Part shown: positions 10,316 to 18,707 of the stretch, piece by piece
Numbering within the stretch: the first letter of the stretch is position 1
How the letters are laid out: each line of letters opens with the position of its first letter
Source: Mitosporidium daphniae
Taxonomy: Eukaryota > Microsporidia
Assembly (NCBI RefSeq): GCF_000760515.2
Contig: NW_013546201.1
Span: 1-29,387 of the forward strand
Length of the DNA stretch: 29,387 bases
Direction: 5' to 3'
Translations under genes and position numbers: made by a program
Notes under the pieces: generated by a model
What the model was told of the DNA's origin: nothing
Databases searched by the model: none
The model's input: the letters and a program-made list of their open reading frames with translations, nothing else

Positions 10316-11968
10316 TCACCACAGGACCAATATAAGACATATAAAGAAGGGGAAAAGAGACTGAGCAGGCGAGGTCATCGTGCCTGATGAGACCGAAAGG
10401 TCAAAATTGACATACTGCGTGGGATCATTGGGGTCATAACCCATCGCTTGAGCTATGACATTTGGNGATTCTGGGCCAAGCGAATGCTCTACCAATTTCC
10501 CGGAAGCCGCTAATCGTAACACCTGGTTATAAACATCGGTAGCAGGTTGGTTGGGGTTTTTTTGTAAAATTTGAGCTACAATCCCAGTAACAAAGGGGGC
10601 AGAGAGAGATGTCCCCGACGGTGTAGAGTAATCCGCTTGCCCGATGTTGGAGGCAGCCATGATCTTGTCGCCCGGCGCAAATAGATTTACACATGTTCCG
10701 TAGTTTGAGTATGAAGACCTTTGATCGTTTGAAGATGAGGCACCCACGGTCAGCACAAATGGATTCCCGGCTGGGCTTTTGGAACATGCATCGGTGTCCT
10801 CATTGCCAGCAGCAACGACAACCGGAATTCCCTGCTCGACAACAGCAGCTATTGCGGAATCAAGAGCAACAGATCTATTATTTCCTCCAAGACTCATATT
10901 AATAACCGCAGGCCTTTTGGTTTCTCCAAACGAAAAAAACCCATCGACAGAAGTGCCTCTGTCATTCAAAATGTAGTCAAGTCCACGGATAAGATCCGAA
11001 TTTTTTCCATTTCCCGAACAATCAAGGACTTTTATCGCCTTTATATTTGCAAGTTTGNCCACCCCGACCGTGGTCCCCGCAATCACGGAAGAAGTTTCTG
11101 TACCATGTCCAGCACAATCGTCAGAGGATCCCGGATAAAAGGACTTTATGATTTTAGCACGCCCGCCGAATTCTAATTTTCAAGTTAATCGCATACGCCT
11201 ACCTTGGTGTCGTGTGTTGATGCCAGAATCCATCACAAACACATCCACGCCTGATCCCGTGTATTGGAATCCAAACTTTCCGGAAATCGGCAACGCCGGG
11301 TTTGAAATCCTAGAGAGGCCCCAGGGTGCATTGCTTTGGATTTGCGAGGAGCTAAAAACCGAATCTCTCTCAACAAGTTTGAGCCAAGGAATTTTAGTGA
11401 GCAGAGTTAAAGGTAGAATCTTCTCCGGAAAGCAGGAGAAGGTTCCTTTCACAGAATGAAGTAAAGTGTCCGTGGTGCTTCCATTAAAAACTTCAAGCGA
11501 TTTGCTTAGCAATGAAATAACATCCTGCTCAGCTCCAGAATGCAGACCGATGATAAAGCAGTTTTCTGCAGTTCGATAATCAGGATCGCCCCAATTAAAT
11601 ATGGCATCTGTTCCAGAATGGTCCGAAATAATATCAAGATCCATATTGAAGAGTCTTTCATAAGAAGGATCCTTTGAAATTTTATCGATTAGCATGGAAT
11701 TTCCTCCAGAAACATCAACCCATTCTTCCGGATCTTTCTGAAGGGTGTACTGTTGAAGATCGGAGAGCGGCAAAGTCAATGGTGAAAAGGCAGAGGATTT
11801 CGTGGATTCCTCAACTGGATTTTGAAGAGTGTGCGTGCCGTTTTGAAGGACATAAAACTTTGAGAATGGCACATCAGCTCCTCTATCTGCTAAATCGATT
11901 TCGATAGTCTGAGAAAACACGGAATAGAGGAAAGGATGCAGCAAAAAGAAGAAGAGCAATAGAAGCAT
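10316..11968 (-). CDS. Secreted proteinase K/cerevisin-like subtilase (S8A), probably surface-anchored
   Basis: Two exons (11203-11968, 10316-11172) over a 30-nt intron (GTAGGC...TTAACTTGAAAATTAG, phase 1) give 540 aa. A signal peptide (MLLLLFFFLLHPFLYSVFS) is followed by a long proregion ending in an I9-like inhibitor domain (LVERDSVFSSSQ) and the mature start NAPWGLSRIS. The triad is Asp247 (VMDSGINTRHQEF, joined across the intron), His278 (AGHGTETSS) and Ser444 (SGTSLSAPFV), with oxyanion Asn379 (AAGNEDTD). The last 20 residues are hydrophobic after a small-residue stretch (SSGTMTSPAQS), as in a GPI signal, so the protein may sit on the cell surface. The ATG at 11968 is chosen because the longer frame begins with TTG; AAATTT then CCCCG lies directly upstream. 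N at 10466 is silent (TCN, Ser); N at 11058 leaves residue 294 unknown. Confidence 0.9.
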
Positions 11969-12148
11969 CGGGGAAATTTTATTTGGAATTTCAAAAATAA
12001 ACAAAAGCCCATGGGCACGTTAGTTTCGATGCCGAAATGAATAAGGTTAGGAGCCTAAATGCATTGATCAATTACAGATTAAATACGCCATTTTGAGCAG
12101 AGCTAATAAATTAGAATTTGTATATTTTTATTTGGTGCCCCAAACAAC

Positions 12149-12232
12149 GGCAAGATGGTCGAGTGGTCTAAGACGTCAGGTTCAGGTCCTGATCTACGCA
12201 AGTGGGCAAGGGTTCGAATCCCTTTCTTGTCA
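12149..12232 (+). tRNA. tRNA-Leu (anticodon CAG)
   Basis: An 84-nt cloverleaf with a long variable arm: 5' acceptor GGCAAGA pairs with TCTTGTC (one G-U), discriminator A, D-arm with GTCGAGTGGTC, anticodon stem TCAGG/CCTGA around loop TTCAGGT (anticodon CAG, U33 present) and T-arm AAGGG-TTCGAAT-CCCTT. A73 and U33 favour leucine; a CUG-serine tRNA would carry G73. No intron and no encoded CCA. A run of five T at 12235-12239 should end pol III transcription; the AAATTT signal of the next gene overlaps it. Confidence 0.95.
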
Positions 12233-12256
12233 AATTTTTAATATTAATTTTTTTTT

Positions 12257-13422
12257 ATGCCAGCACTTGTCTGTCTAACTTGCAAGATCCCTCTTGAGGA
12301 CTCTGCGTTGTTAAAAGACCATTACCGAACAGAATGGCACAAATATAATTTGCATCGCAAAATATCCTCTCTTCCACCCTTGTCATCTGAAGAGTATCAC
12401 CAACGACTACAGGTTTCGCAGCTGTCTTCGTCGAGTCCTCCGGTTTCCAAAGGTGTTGCGTGCCAATTTTGCGAGTATCTTAATTTGCAGTTATTTTTAG
12501 ATGCTTATTCCCATCATCTAAAGGACTAAACAACCACTTACGAAGTGGAAAGCATGGCGAGATCATTGAGGCTGAACAAACTCCTTTTGAAAATGCCATC
12601 ATCAAGAAAATGGAATCATTATCCATCTCGACGTTTGAGCAACTCTTTGCAGAGTTTCCAGACATTACGGATACCGTAATGCAAGATCTTAGAGCTCAAT
12701 TTTCAAATCTTATTTTGCCTTCCGGCTGTTTGTTTTGTACATCGAGCTTCAAGGATGTCCGGGACAATTTGGATCATATGGTTGAAATGCATTGCTTTTT
12801 CATTCCCCAAGTAGAAAATATTTTCGATTTTGAGGGACTGGTGTCTCACTTGGCAGAGAAAATTAATTTCTACAGAACATGCCTGTGTTGCCACCCAGAA
12901 AAACGGTACAGATCCGTTGAAGCCCTGCGAAAGCACATGATTGACAAGGGCCATACAATGCTTGGAGACGATCTTGAGGACATTTCCCGGTTTTATGTAT
13001 TTGACGAGGATGAATTTGAAGACCTTGATGAAGAACTGGGCGANGAAAATGGCCAAAATCAGCTGCAATTGTTTGGAATTTCAAATGAGCTTGAGGAAAC
13101 GTATGGTTTTGGTTTGCCCTAATTTTTTAGGAAAGATGAGTATGAAATGGAATTGCCCTCTGGTCGCAGGGTTGGACATCGAAAATATCGTCGCTATTAT
13201 TCGCAATACCTACGAGATTCATCAGAAACATCTGAATCGGGCCAAATCGAGACTGCTCGAGGCCGTACTTTAGCGAAGGAATATAAGCCGCTCCCAATTG
13301 CATCGGACCAACAAAGCATAAAAGACCAGAGGAAATTTGTACAATCCCTCTCCAGGAAAATGCTAAAGGTATCCGTGAACCAGAACAAGTTCCAGCCATA
13401 TTTCCGGGAGCAGATTTTATAA
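12257..13422 (+). CDS. REI1/ZNF622-type 60S ribosome biogenesis factor
   Basis: Cytoplasmic zinc-finger protein that works with the Hsp70 cochaperone Jjj1 to release Arx1 from pre-60S subunits; its C-terminus probes the exit tunnel. Three exons (12257-12474, 12501-13100, 13131-13422) over introns of 26 and 30 nt (both phase 2) give 369 aa. Four zinc fingers appear: CLTC...H...H at the N-terminus followed by HKYNLHRKI; CQFCECLFPSSKGLNNH-LRSGKH, which exists only after removing the 26-nt intron; CLFC...HMVEMH; and CLCC...HMIDKGH. The family tail LPSGRRVGHRKYRRYY follows intron 2. The restored second finger has exact C2H2 spacing, strong proof of the splice. N at 13044 gives Asp or Glu. AAATTT lies 19 nt before the ATG, and the gene starts 24 bp after the tRNA. 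Confidence 0.93.
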
Positions 13423-13462
13423 ATTTCAATTAAATTTTAATTTTGATTCCCGCAATCAAACC

Positions 13463-14176
13463 ATGGAGTTTCTGCTTGGTATCAGAGGCCGTGATTTCGT
13501 CTTACTGGCATCAGACCTCCTTTCCATTAGATCCATAATGGTTCTTTCGTCTGAAAAATCCAAATTTACCCCGCTCTCGCCAACCCTACTTCTTTCGTGC
13601 GTAGGAGAATCCGGAGAGGCCGATCGTCTCAAGGAGAGATTGGTTGCCGAGTCGAATCTAGCAGCCTTGCGTATGGGCGGTCGTCATTGGAACCCGTCCG
13701 AAGCAGCTCATATCAGTAGAACGATGATTTCAAAATCTCTTCGTACGCGATCTCCCTATGGTGTAAATTTACTGATTGCTGGAATTAATCTGGACGCCAA
13801 TGGTGATAAGAGTAATTGTGGCGATCTTTTTTGGCTGGACCATTTGGGATCGCTGCAGGCGCTTCCATTTGCTGTGCACGGATATGGCGCATATTTCTGT
13901 TTGGGGCTTTTAGATGCTCAATATTCTCCAGATCTTACGCCTTCTGACGCTATACGATTGGTTGCAAATATTGTACACGAATTGCAAACGAGATTCATTG
14001 TTCAAATGCCTAAACTAGAGCTACGCCTTGTTAATGCGTCTGGAACGCATTTGGTTTGCATTGAGGACTGGAGAGTTGCCCCGTCTTCATTTACATGGAA
14101 TATCTCTGGCCTGCTGCCAAGGTCCGATGTACAATTACAGCCGCCATCGGTCCCCCTTATGGAGGTTGATGAATAA
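13463..14176 (+). CDS. 20S proteasome subunit beta-4 (PSMB2/Pre1 type)
   Basis: Non-catalytic beta ring subunit of the 20S proteasome. The 237-aa single-exon protein starts MEFLLGIRGRDFVLLASD, as in PSMB2 (MEYLIGIQGPDYVLVASD), without a propeptide or N-terminal catalytic threonine. Other signatures are SCVGESGEADR, SKSLRTRSPYGVNLLIAG, PFAVHGYGAYFCLGLLD and LQTRFIVQMP. It is about 35 residues longer than human PSMB2 (201 aa), mostly at the C-terminus (PRSDVQLQPPSVPLMEVDE). It lies 40 bp downstream of REI1 on the same strand, with AAATTT 25 nt before the ATG. AATAAA (14172-14177) overlaps the stop codon. Confidence 0.93.
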   Translation: MEFLLGIRGRDFVLLASDLLSIRSIMVLSSEKSKFTPLSPTLLLSCVGESGEADRLKERLVAESNLAALRMGGRHWNPSEAAHISRTMISKSLRTRSPYGVNLLIAGINLDANGDKSNCGDLFWLDHLGSLQALPFAVHGYGAYFCLGLLDAQYSPDLTPSDAIRLVANIVHELQTRFIVQMPKLELRLVNASGTHLVCIEDWRVAPSSFTWNISGLLPRSDVQLQPPSVPLMEVDE

Positions 14177-14407
14177 ACATCTTGATATTTGTTCCTTTTG
14201 TAGCAGCCTGGCCGTACAAGGCCAAGATAAAGTTAATTCAGGCGTGGGGCAATTAAGATTCCACCCAAAATTGAAGGGTACTTGGAGCCTTGGCTCTTGC
14301 AATTTTAAAATGCTTGCTATTTTTGGCAACATTGGTAACTTTTTCACAACTTACAGTGCGAGATAATTTTTCCCATTTGCGTATCTTGACATTTTAGCCT
14401 TATCCTG
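14177..14407. other. Intergenic spacer with small hairpins
   Basis: A 231-bp spacer. Short inverted repeats are visible (GGCC-GTACAA-GGCC near 14212; GAGCC-TT-GGCTC near 14285). Neither strand carries a convincing open frame. It could hold a small RNA or only the 3' end of the proteasome transcript and the promoter of the carrier; I cannot tell. Confidence 0.4.
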
Positions 14408-15865
14408 ATGTCTGCAGTCGAACATATCTCCGTTTCTCACCATAAATGTTTTGGAATAATTTCAAACAACGCAATTGAGTTCATAGTGTACGGCTCCTGT
14501 GCATTTTCAGCAATTTTTTCATCTGTCTTTATCAACTCTAGCATGGTTGAGCTCATCAAAAAAACAACTGGAGATAAAAACGCAGAAAAGTCTGCTTCAA
14601 CGGCGATTTTAATCGACGAATTCGTCTCATTGATAATGGGTATTCTTTGTACGTTTTTTTTGGACGCTTTAAACATCCATAATGTCCTCCTTATGGCCTT
14701 TATAATCACCACCATGTCATATATATCTTATTTTTTGATGTTGATACAGGAATCTAGAAAGCCTTCTAGCATCTATGTAATATACACAATACGTGCAATC
14801 TATTCTATTGGTAATACGCCAAGCCTTGCTTGTGTCTTCTCCACCCTTCACCATATCTTTGGAAAAGATACCGAAAAAATAGGCCGTGGGAGCGCTGTTT
14901 ATGGCTTTATTTGTATAGTTGCTGCTATTTCTTCTTCATTGGGCATGTCAAAGATAAATGACTTTTACGTTTCGTACGGCATTCTTGCAGTCTCACAGGC
15001 CATTCCTGTTTCACTTATTCTTTTGGCTTCCATGAAAAAAAAGCTAACAAATACAGCGTCAACTGAATCTATTTGCATCGCACTTAAAGAAAATGCCGAG
15101 TATTCAATGAATTTTTTTTTTCGAAAAGGATCCTTGACCAAGTATCTTGGGATATTTGCTTTAATATCATTGGCATGGGTCGCTAGGACAACCTCGCTTG
15201 CTCCATATGCATTTGTCAAGTTGTGCATTCCAAAGAACGTTTATTCAGCATTTATGAGGTTTCATGGAATTGGTCAAGTTGCTATGTCTTTTTGGTATTT
15301 TTTTTTCATGTGTGTAATTCAGGGATGTGTCTCGAAATTTCCATGCATCGCTAAAGAGGAGAGGCCTTTTATCCAATATATTTTCACTGGATTTCTTGGA
15401 CTCATCTTTGCCTTTATATCTTATTTATGCCTTCTCAGCGGCAAAAACAAATATGGTGACATGCCACTAATCGGGACTTTTGCCGGATCCGCTCAAGTAG
15501 CCATTACATTTTATCAAATGGCGTTTCTCTCAACTTTTATCAAAGATATGTCACAAAGTTTAGATGAACCTGCGCAGATCAACGGGATTCGCTCTGGAAT
15601 CGTTGGTATTACATCGCTTTTTGGATCCTTGAGCACTTTGATAATGTCTCTAATCACTCTTTTGACCGGAACAGAAGACTCCAAAACAGAAGCAGAAAAG
15701 AAAGAAAAGGGAACAAAAAACTCCGAGCCCAATAATTCCGCTACATCCTCTTTCTCTCTCAATCCGAAAAGCTTCTTTGTTATTGTGATCCCCGCAGTGC
15801 TTGCATTGGTGTCAGAGTTTCTCTACCAAGTTATCATGCTTCATTCAAGACAAAACAACATTTAA
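14408..15865 (+). CDS. Polytopic membrane carrier, probably MFS type
   Basis: The 485-aa single-exon protein has about 11-12 hydrophobic segments in two halves, split by a charged cytosolic loop (about residues 208-246, MKKKLTN...RKGSLTKY). This is the layout of the major facilitator superfamily. A long acidic/basic loop (about 418-448, EDSKTEAEKKEKG) precedes the last helix, and the tail is short (HSRQNNI). The usual MFS motif A (GxLaDrxGrk) is not clear, and no substrate-specific signature was recognised; HIFGKDTEKIGRGSAVYG between helices 4 and 5 may be a divergent equivalent. Substrate unknown. It could belong to another 12-TM family. It lies between the proteasome gene and convergent PEX11. 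Confidence 0.65.
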   Translation: MSAVEHISVSHHKCFGIISNNAIEFIVYGSCAFSAIFSSVFINSSMVELIKKTTGDKNAEKSASTAILIDEFVSLIMGILCTFFLDALNIHNVLLMAFIITTMSYISYFLMLIQESRKPSSIYVIYTIRAIYSIGNTPSLACVFSTLHHIFGKDTEKIGRGSAVYGFICIVAAISSSLGMSKINDFYVSYGILAVSQAIPVSLILLASMKKKLTNTASTESICIALKENAEYSMNFFFRKGSLTKYLGIFALISLAWVARTTSLAPYAFVKLCIPKNVYSAFMRFHGIGQVAMSFWYFFFMCVIQGCVSKFPCIAKEERPFIQYIFTGFLGLIFAFISYLCLLSGKNKYGDMPLIGTFAGSAQVAITFYQMAFLSTFIKDMSQSLDEPAQINGIRSGIVGITSLFGSLSTLIMSLITLLTGTEDSKTEAEKKEKGTKNSEPNNSATSSFSLNPKSFFVIVIPAVLALVSEFLYQVIMLHSRQNNI

Positions 15866-15962
15866 CGCTTATATCTATCATTATTCTGAGTATCCAATAA
15901 ATGCTATTTTCAGTTTAGAAATCATATAGCTTTTTAATTCGATTTTATCGAAAGTCAAGCGT

Positions 15963-16556
15963 TTATGTAGACCCTTTATTGGCTGTGCTGACCGCAGATG
16001 CAAGAGACAGAGACGCAGATATGGTACCAATTCCGGCAACGGCTGGCGAAGACAGGGCAAATCTATCCCACGACCAATTGAGTGCAAGGAGCATATCTGC
16101 AGCTGACTGGACGATTGCAAGGACTGGAGAGCGGCCCTGTTCCCAAAGACCAAGCAGTTCGCTTAGCTCCACAATCGAATATAGGGCCCATGCACGGCAG
16201 CTCCACTGCGAAATTTCCAGCTGATGCTTGGGGTTAATTGAGATTATCTCCTTGAAGGCAAGGAGGTAAAGCGCATCTAATGGGTAGTAAACGGCCATTG
16301 TGAGCGCTTTGATTAGTTCCCTTTTCTTTAAATTTGCTTGAAAAAGATCTTTGATGCTGAAGATGGAGCCGAAAATCCGAAGAACATATCTAGTTTCTGA
16401 AAGAACGTCTGCCAATTTAAGGAGGGGCAAAATTTCCCGACCCGTTAGTGCAGCGAAAAGTCGGATCGAATAGATGGCTGTGCGAAAGATTTTATCGATG
16501 CCGCCTGTCTGCTCGGTAAGCACCGCGAGTGTTGCAAGGGAAGTGCCGGTTGGCAT
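15963..16556 (-). CDS. PEX11-family peroxisomal membrane protein
   Basis: PEX11 proteins tubulate the peroxisomal membrane before fission. The 197-aa single-exon protein has the family layout: GGIDKIFRTAIYSIRLFAA (amphipathic N-terminal helix; compare GRDKxxRxxQYxxR), a following L..TRYVLRIFGSI segment, a central WSCRAWALYSIVELSELL and a C-terminal hairpin WSWDRFALSSPAVAGIGTIS that includes the conserved P-x-x-x-G-x-x-G-x-x-S region. Length is near normal (220-250 aa). No AAATTT was seen close to its start. Together with the -SRL thiolase in this window it supports a functional peroxisome. It is convergent with the MFS carrier, 97 bp between stops. Confidence 0.85.
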   Translation of the reverse strand: MPTGTSLATLAVLTEQTGGIDKIFRTAIYSIRLFAALTGREILPLLKLADVLSETRYVLRIFGSIFSIKDLFQANLKKRELIKALTMAVYYPLDALYLLAFKEIISINPKHQLEISQWSCRAWALYSIVELSELLGLWEQGRSPVLAIVQSAADMLLALNWSWDRFALSSPAVAGIGTISASLSLASAVSTANKGST

Positions 16557-16678
16557 CAGCTATGGTTTGGCTAATCTGACCAACAAGCAAAGAAAGTATC
16601 TAGCGGTCACCTTATGAGCGCCTATACACCTGGGTTTAATAAACGCTCTCTGAGTTTAAATAGCAATTTTTATTGATC

Positions 16679-17100
16679 GACGCAATGATGGGAACAGATG
16701 TGGGATTAATCGACAAAATTGACTGGCCACCTATTGCTAAACTGCTTAGAAACCAATCGGGTTGGGGAGAAATTTTGCAGAAATTTCCGCCGTACCAAAC
16801 CCAGAGTTTAACGTCCTTCGCCTTCGGGATTCATTACCTTAATAACCGGGAATGCAATGGCCTTTGTTGTTTTGGATGCTCTTTTATTTGAGCGAAAATT
16901 TGATTGATCTCAACGCTTCATTCTTGATCTGTATAGCCTTGAAATTCGATGCAAAACAAGGTGTACAAATTTCTTGTCATAATTGCGATGGCATCTTCAC
17001 ATGCCCCCGTGTGTTGCACGAAAAGATACTTGCGCATCATCCAAGTAAACGCCTCTGGCTGTTTGGCGAGATCGACATAAATTTTAAACTTTTCACTTAA
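16679..17100 (+). other. Unresolved gene-like locus (frames broken)
   Basis: Protein-like stretches occur in three different frames: 16679-16750 (MMGTDVGLIDKIDWPPIAKL), about 16752-16834 (GRNFAEISAVPNPEFNVLRL, then RDSLP), about 16819-16900 (ITGNAMAFVVLDALLFERKF) and 16852-17100 (with ISCHNCDGIFTC). A good intron end, GCTAAACTGCTTAG, lies at 16736-16749 and resembles proven acceptors nearby, but no set of GT-AG pairs restores one long frame. The locus may be a gene with unusual introns, a pseudogene or contain sequencing errors. I do not recognise the family. Confidence 0.25.
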
Positions 17101-17125
17101 ATTTGAAACTTTGTACTACCTGAGC

Positions 17126-17388
17126 ATGGACAGAATCAGGGAATCGGGCCAATTTGCGCTTTACTAGTGGGATTGATATAACTGACGAATAGTTTGAAGC
17201 TACTTGTAGCGCCATTCTATGCAGTTGAGGACCAACCAAGAAGCTCCGGCGAACATGAGGGCTGGAGATCCTCTTCCAAAAGCGAACGGCTCGGCTCTAG
17301 CTCTGGTGTGGGCGCAAGGGTTCATGGGCTCAGAGACGTGAATACAGAAAGCCAGCCTTTATCATACTGCCGCACGTGCCCAAGTTAA
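17126..17388 (+). CDS. Small one-TM protein, SelK-like (no Sec)
   Basis: Two exons (17126-17166, 17193-17388) over a 26-nt intron (GTGGGA...ATAACTGACGAATAG, phase 2) give 78 aa. A short N-terminus (MDRIRESGQ) is followed by a hydrophobic segment FALYYLKLLVAPFYAV formed across the splice, then a Ser/Gly/Arg-rich cytosolic tail ending GVGARVHGLRDVN...CRTCPS. The layout (short N-terminus, one TM, glycine/basic tail with a late motif and terminal Cys) recalls selenoprotein K-type ER proteins in a cysteine form; this is a weak resemblance. The exon join turns two meaningless pieces into one smooth frame, which supports the gene. AAATTT lies 21 nt before the ATG. Confidence 0.5.
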
Positions 17389-17437
17389 TAAAATTAGCAA
17401 CTTTAGAGTTTGGCGAACGGCAATCGGTTTTTTGGAG

Positions 17438-17471
17438 TTGCCGGTGGAAACACTTGAATGGCCACCGGCAA
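17438..17471. repeat. Perfect 10-bp inverted repeat (hairpin)
   Basis: TTGCCGGTGG (17438-17447) and its exact reverse complement (17462-17471) are separated by 14 nt. The G+C-rich stem stands out in an A+T-rich spacer between the SelK-like gene and the DnaJ gene. In RNA it would form a stable stem-loop in the 3' UTR of the former or the leader of the latter. It ends just before the AAATTT signal of the DnaJ gene. Confidence 0.85.
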
Positions 17472-17503
17472 ATGATAAATTTATTCTGCGTTTTTAATTG
17501 AGA

Positions 17504-18085
17504 ATGTCTGGTGATCCCAACCTCCGTCGGGTGGAGCCACGGAAAACTCACTATACCACATTGGGTGTGTCTCCATCAGCCACCATTGCGGAAATCCGAC
17601 GCGCGTATTTATTGATGCAGTGACTCCCCCTAGGTACAAGACATTGGCATTGCAATGGCACCCAGACAAACAGGAGCCTGGAGCGAGCGATCAAATGTTC
17701 AAGCAGAGCACAGAGGCCTATTCCATTCTCTCTGATGGTATGGCGTTCCATATCTTTTGTGATAGAGGAAAAACGGCGAGCATACGATGAAACACTGCGC
17801 CAACCTACCGTAAGATTGCCACCCTCCAGCTGGACGCGCCACCATCATCAACCATCACATTTTTCTTCTGTGCACAGTCGCTTGTTTTCAGATTTTTTCT
17901 CATTCGAAGATATCTTTGGGGAATTCTTTCACATGCGAGGACGCGCGCCATTCCCATTTCAAAGAGCCGCCAGACCTCACCCTGTTTCGAAGCAGATCAT
18001 CTGTGATCTTACCACTGACGAAAATGGGCGCTACTATGTCCAGGTTCATTGGTCGGATGGCAGCATCACATACGAGCGCCTCTGA
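17504..18085 (+). CDS. J-domain (DnaJ/Hsp40) protein
   Basis: Cochaperone that stimulates Hsp70 ATPase. Three exons (17504-17604, 17634-17737, 17766-18085) over introns of 29 nt (phase 2) and 28 nt (phase 1) give 174 aa. The J domain starts at HYTTLGVSPSATIAEIRRAY, continues over intron 1 into KTLALQWHPDKQ (HPD at residues 43-45) and over intron 2 into EEKRRAYDE. Both joins rebuild conserved J-domain helices. After it come a His-rich segment (TRHHHQPSH) and FSDFFSFEDIFGEFFHM, which resembles the G/F-type DIF motif. The C-terminus (YYVQVHWSDGSITYERL) is not assigned; no zinc-finger or type I/II substrate domain is present, so it is a short type III protein. The Hsp70 partner and compartment are unknown; there is no signal peptide. 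Confidence 0.88.
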
Positions 18086-18153
18086 GTGAACCCTCTAGCT
18101 TTGCTCTGTAGCGACTCTTAATGGTGTTATGATTGATTGTATATTGTGGCAGA

Positions 18154-18578
18154 CTAGTCTCGTTTATTATGAGAATGTGAGATGGCTTCGCGTATCGCTG
18201 TCACCCACACATCTCTTACACGCGTTTTCTCCAGACCGAGGCGATGGAAATAAAGTCCTATAATCTGCCCTATGCCACGGTATTACAGAAGTATTTCGCA
18301 CCTGTTCGCCCTTCGCTGTAAACAAGGAAATTTTCATCTTGCACGGTCAATGTCTGTGTTCTGGTTATTCTTCCAATCATGTTGGTCCACGCTCTTCTAT
18401 TCATAAGAATATATCCATGATCTCCGCTCACACGTTCATATACAAAGAGCGGGCCTTCGTAGTTCAGACTGGTCCATTCGCCTGCTTCAAATGAGTGGGC
18501 GGAAACATGCTCGCTCATGGCCACGATTCGTTTAGCCCCAGCGTCATAGCGCTGTAGGACACGTAGGTTGAGGTCCAT
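18154..18578 (-). CDS. DCP1-type mRNA decapping activator (EVH1 domain)
   Basis: Partner of the Dcp2 decapping enzyme in cytoplasmic mRNA decay. Two exons (18302-18578, 18154-18269) over a 32-nt intron (GTGCGA...GGCATAG, phase 1) give 130 aa, just the EVH1 core. Signatures: LNLRVLQRYDAGAKRIV, W-x-x-x-x-EGPLFVYER, YILMNRRAWTNMI, and after the intron GQIIGLYFHRLGLEK (compare GEIYGIWFYDKEE in DCP1). A second acceptor 12 nt further on also keeps the frame; the first is preferred because it retains GQII. The start is ATG 18578; the longer frame begins with GTG. It is short compared with animal DCP1 but like the minimal fungal form. It is divergent from HMG-CoA reductase with a repeat-containing 129-bp spacer. 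Confidence 0.87.
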
Positions 18579-18707
18579 ACACTGCACTTACTAACAGTTG
18601 TAAAATTAAAGAATGGCAAATTTTGGGATTTTAAATGCTCGGCAAATTTTGAGATTTTAGCTGCTCAGCAAATTCTAGCTCTGTCAATAAAATTTGATTT
18701 TTCTTCC
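18579..18707. promoter_or_regulatory. Divergent DCP1/HMGR promoter region with a tandem repeat
   Basis: This 129-bp spacer must hold both promoters. Two adjacent 26-nt units (18615-18640 and 18641-18666) share GGCAAATTTTG...ATTTTA...TGCTC and differ at only four or so positions. A third, partial copy (AGCAAATTCTAG) starts at 18667. AAATTT at 18690-18695, 12 nt before the HMGR ATG, matches the motif found at other starts in the window. Direct repeats of this kind are candidate factor-binding sites. Confidence 0.7.

Noticed and set aside
12480-12665. Minus-strand frame with an apparent GTAAGT...TTTAG intron opposite REI1
   Set aside because: Lies opposite coding sequence of REI1 that restores a perfect C2H2 finger; the reverse-strand splice pattern is chance.
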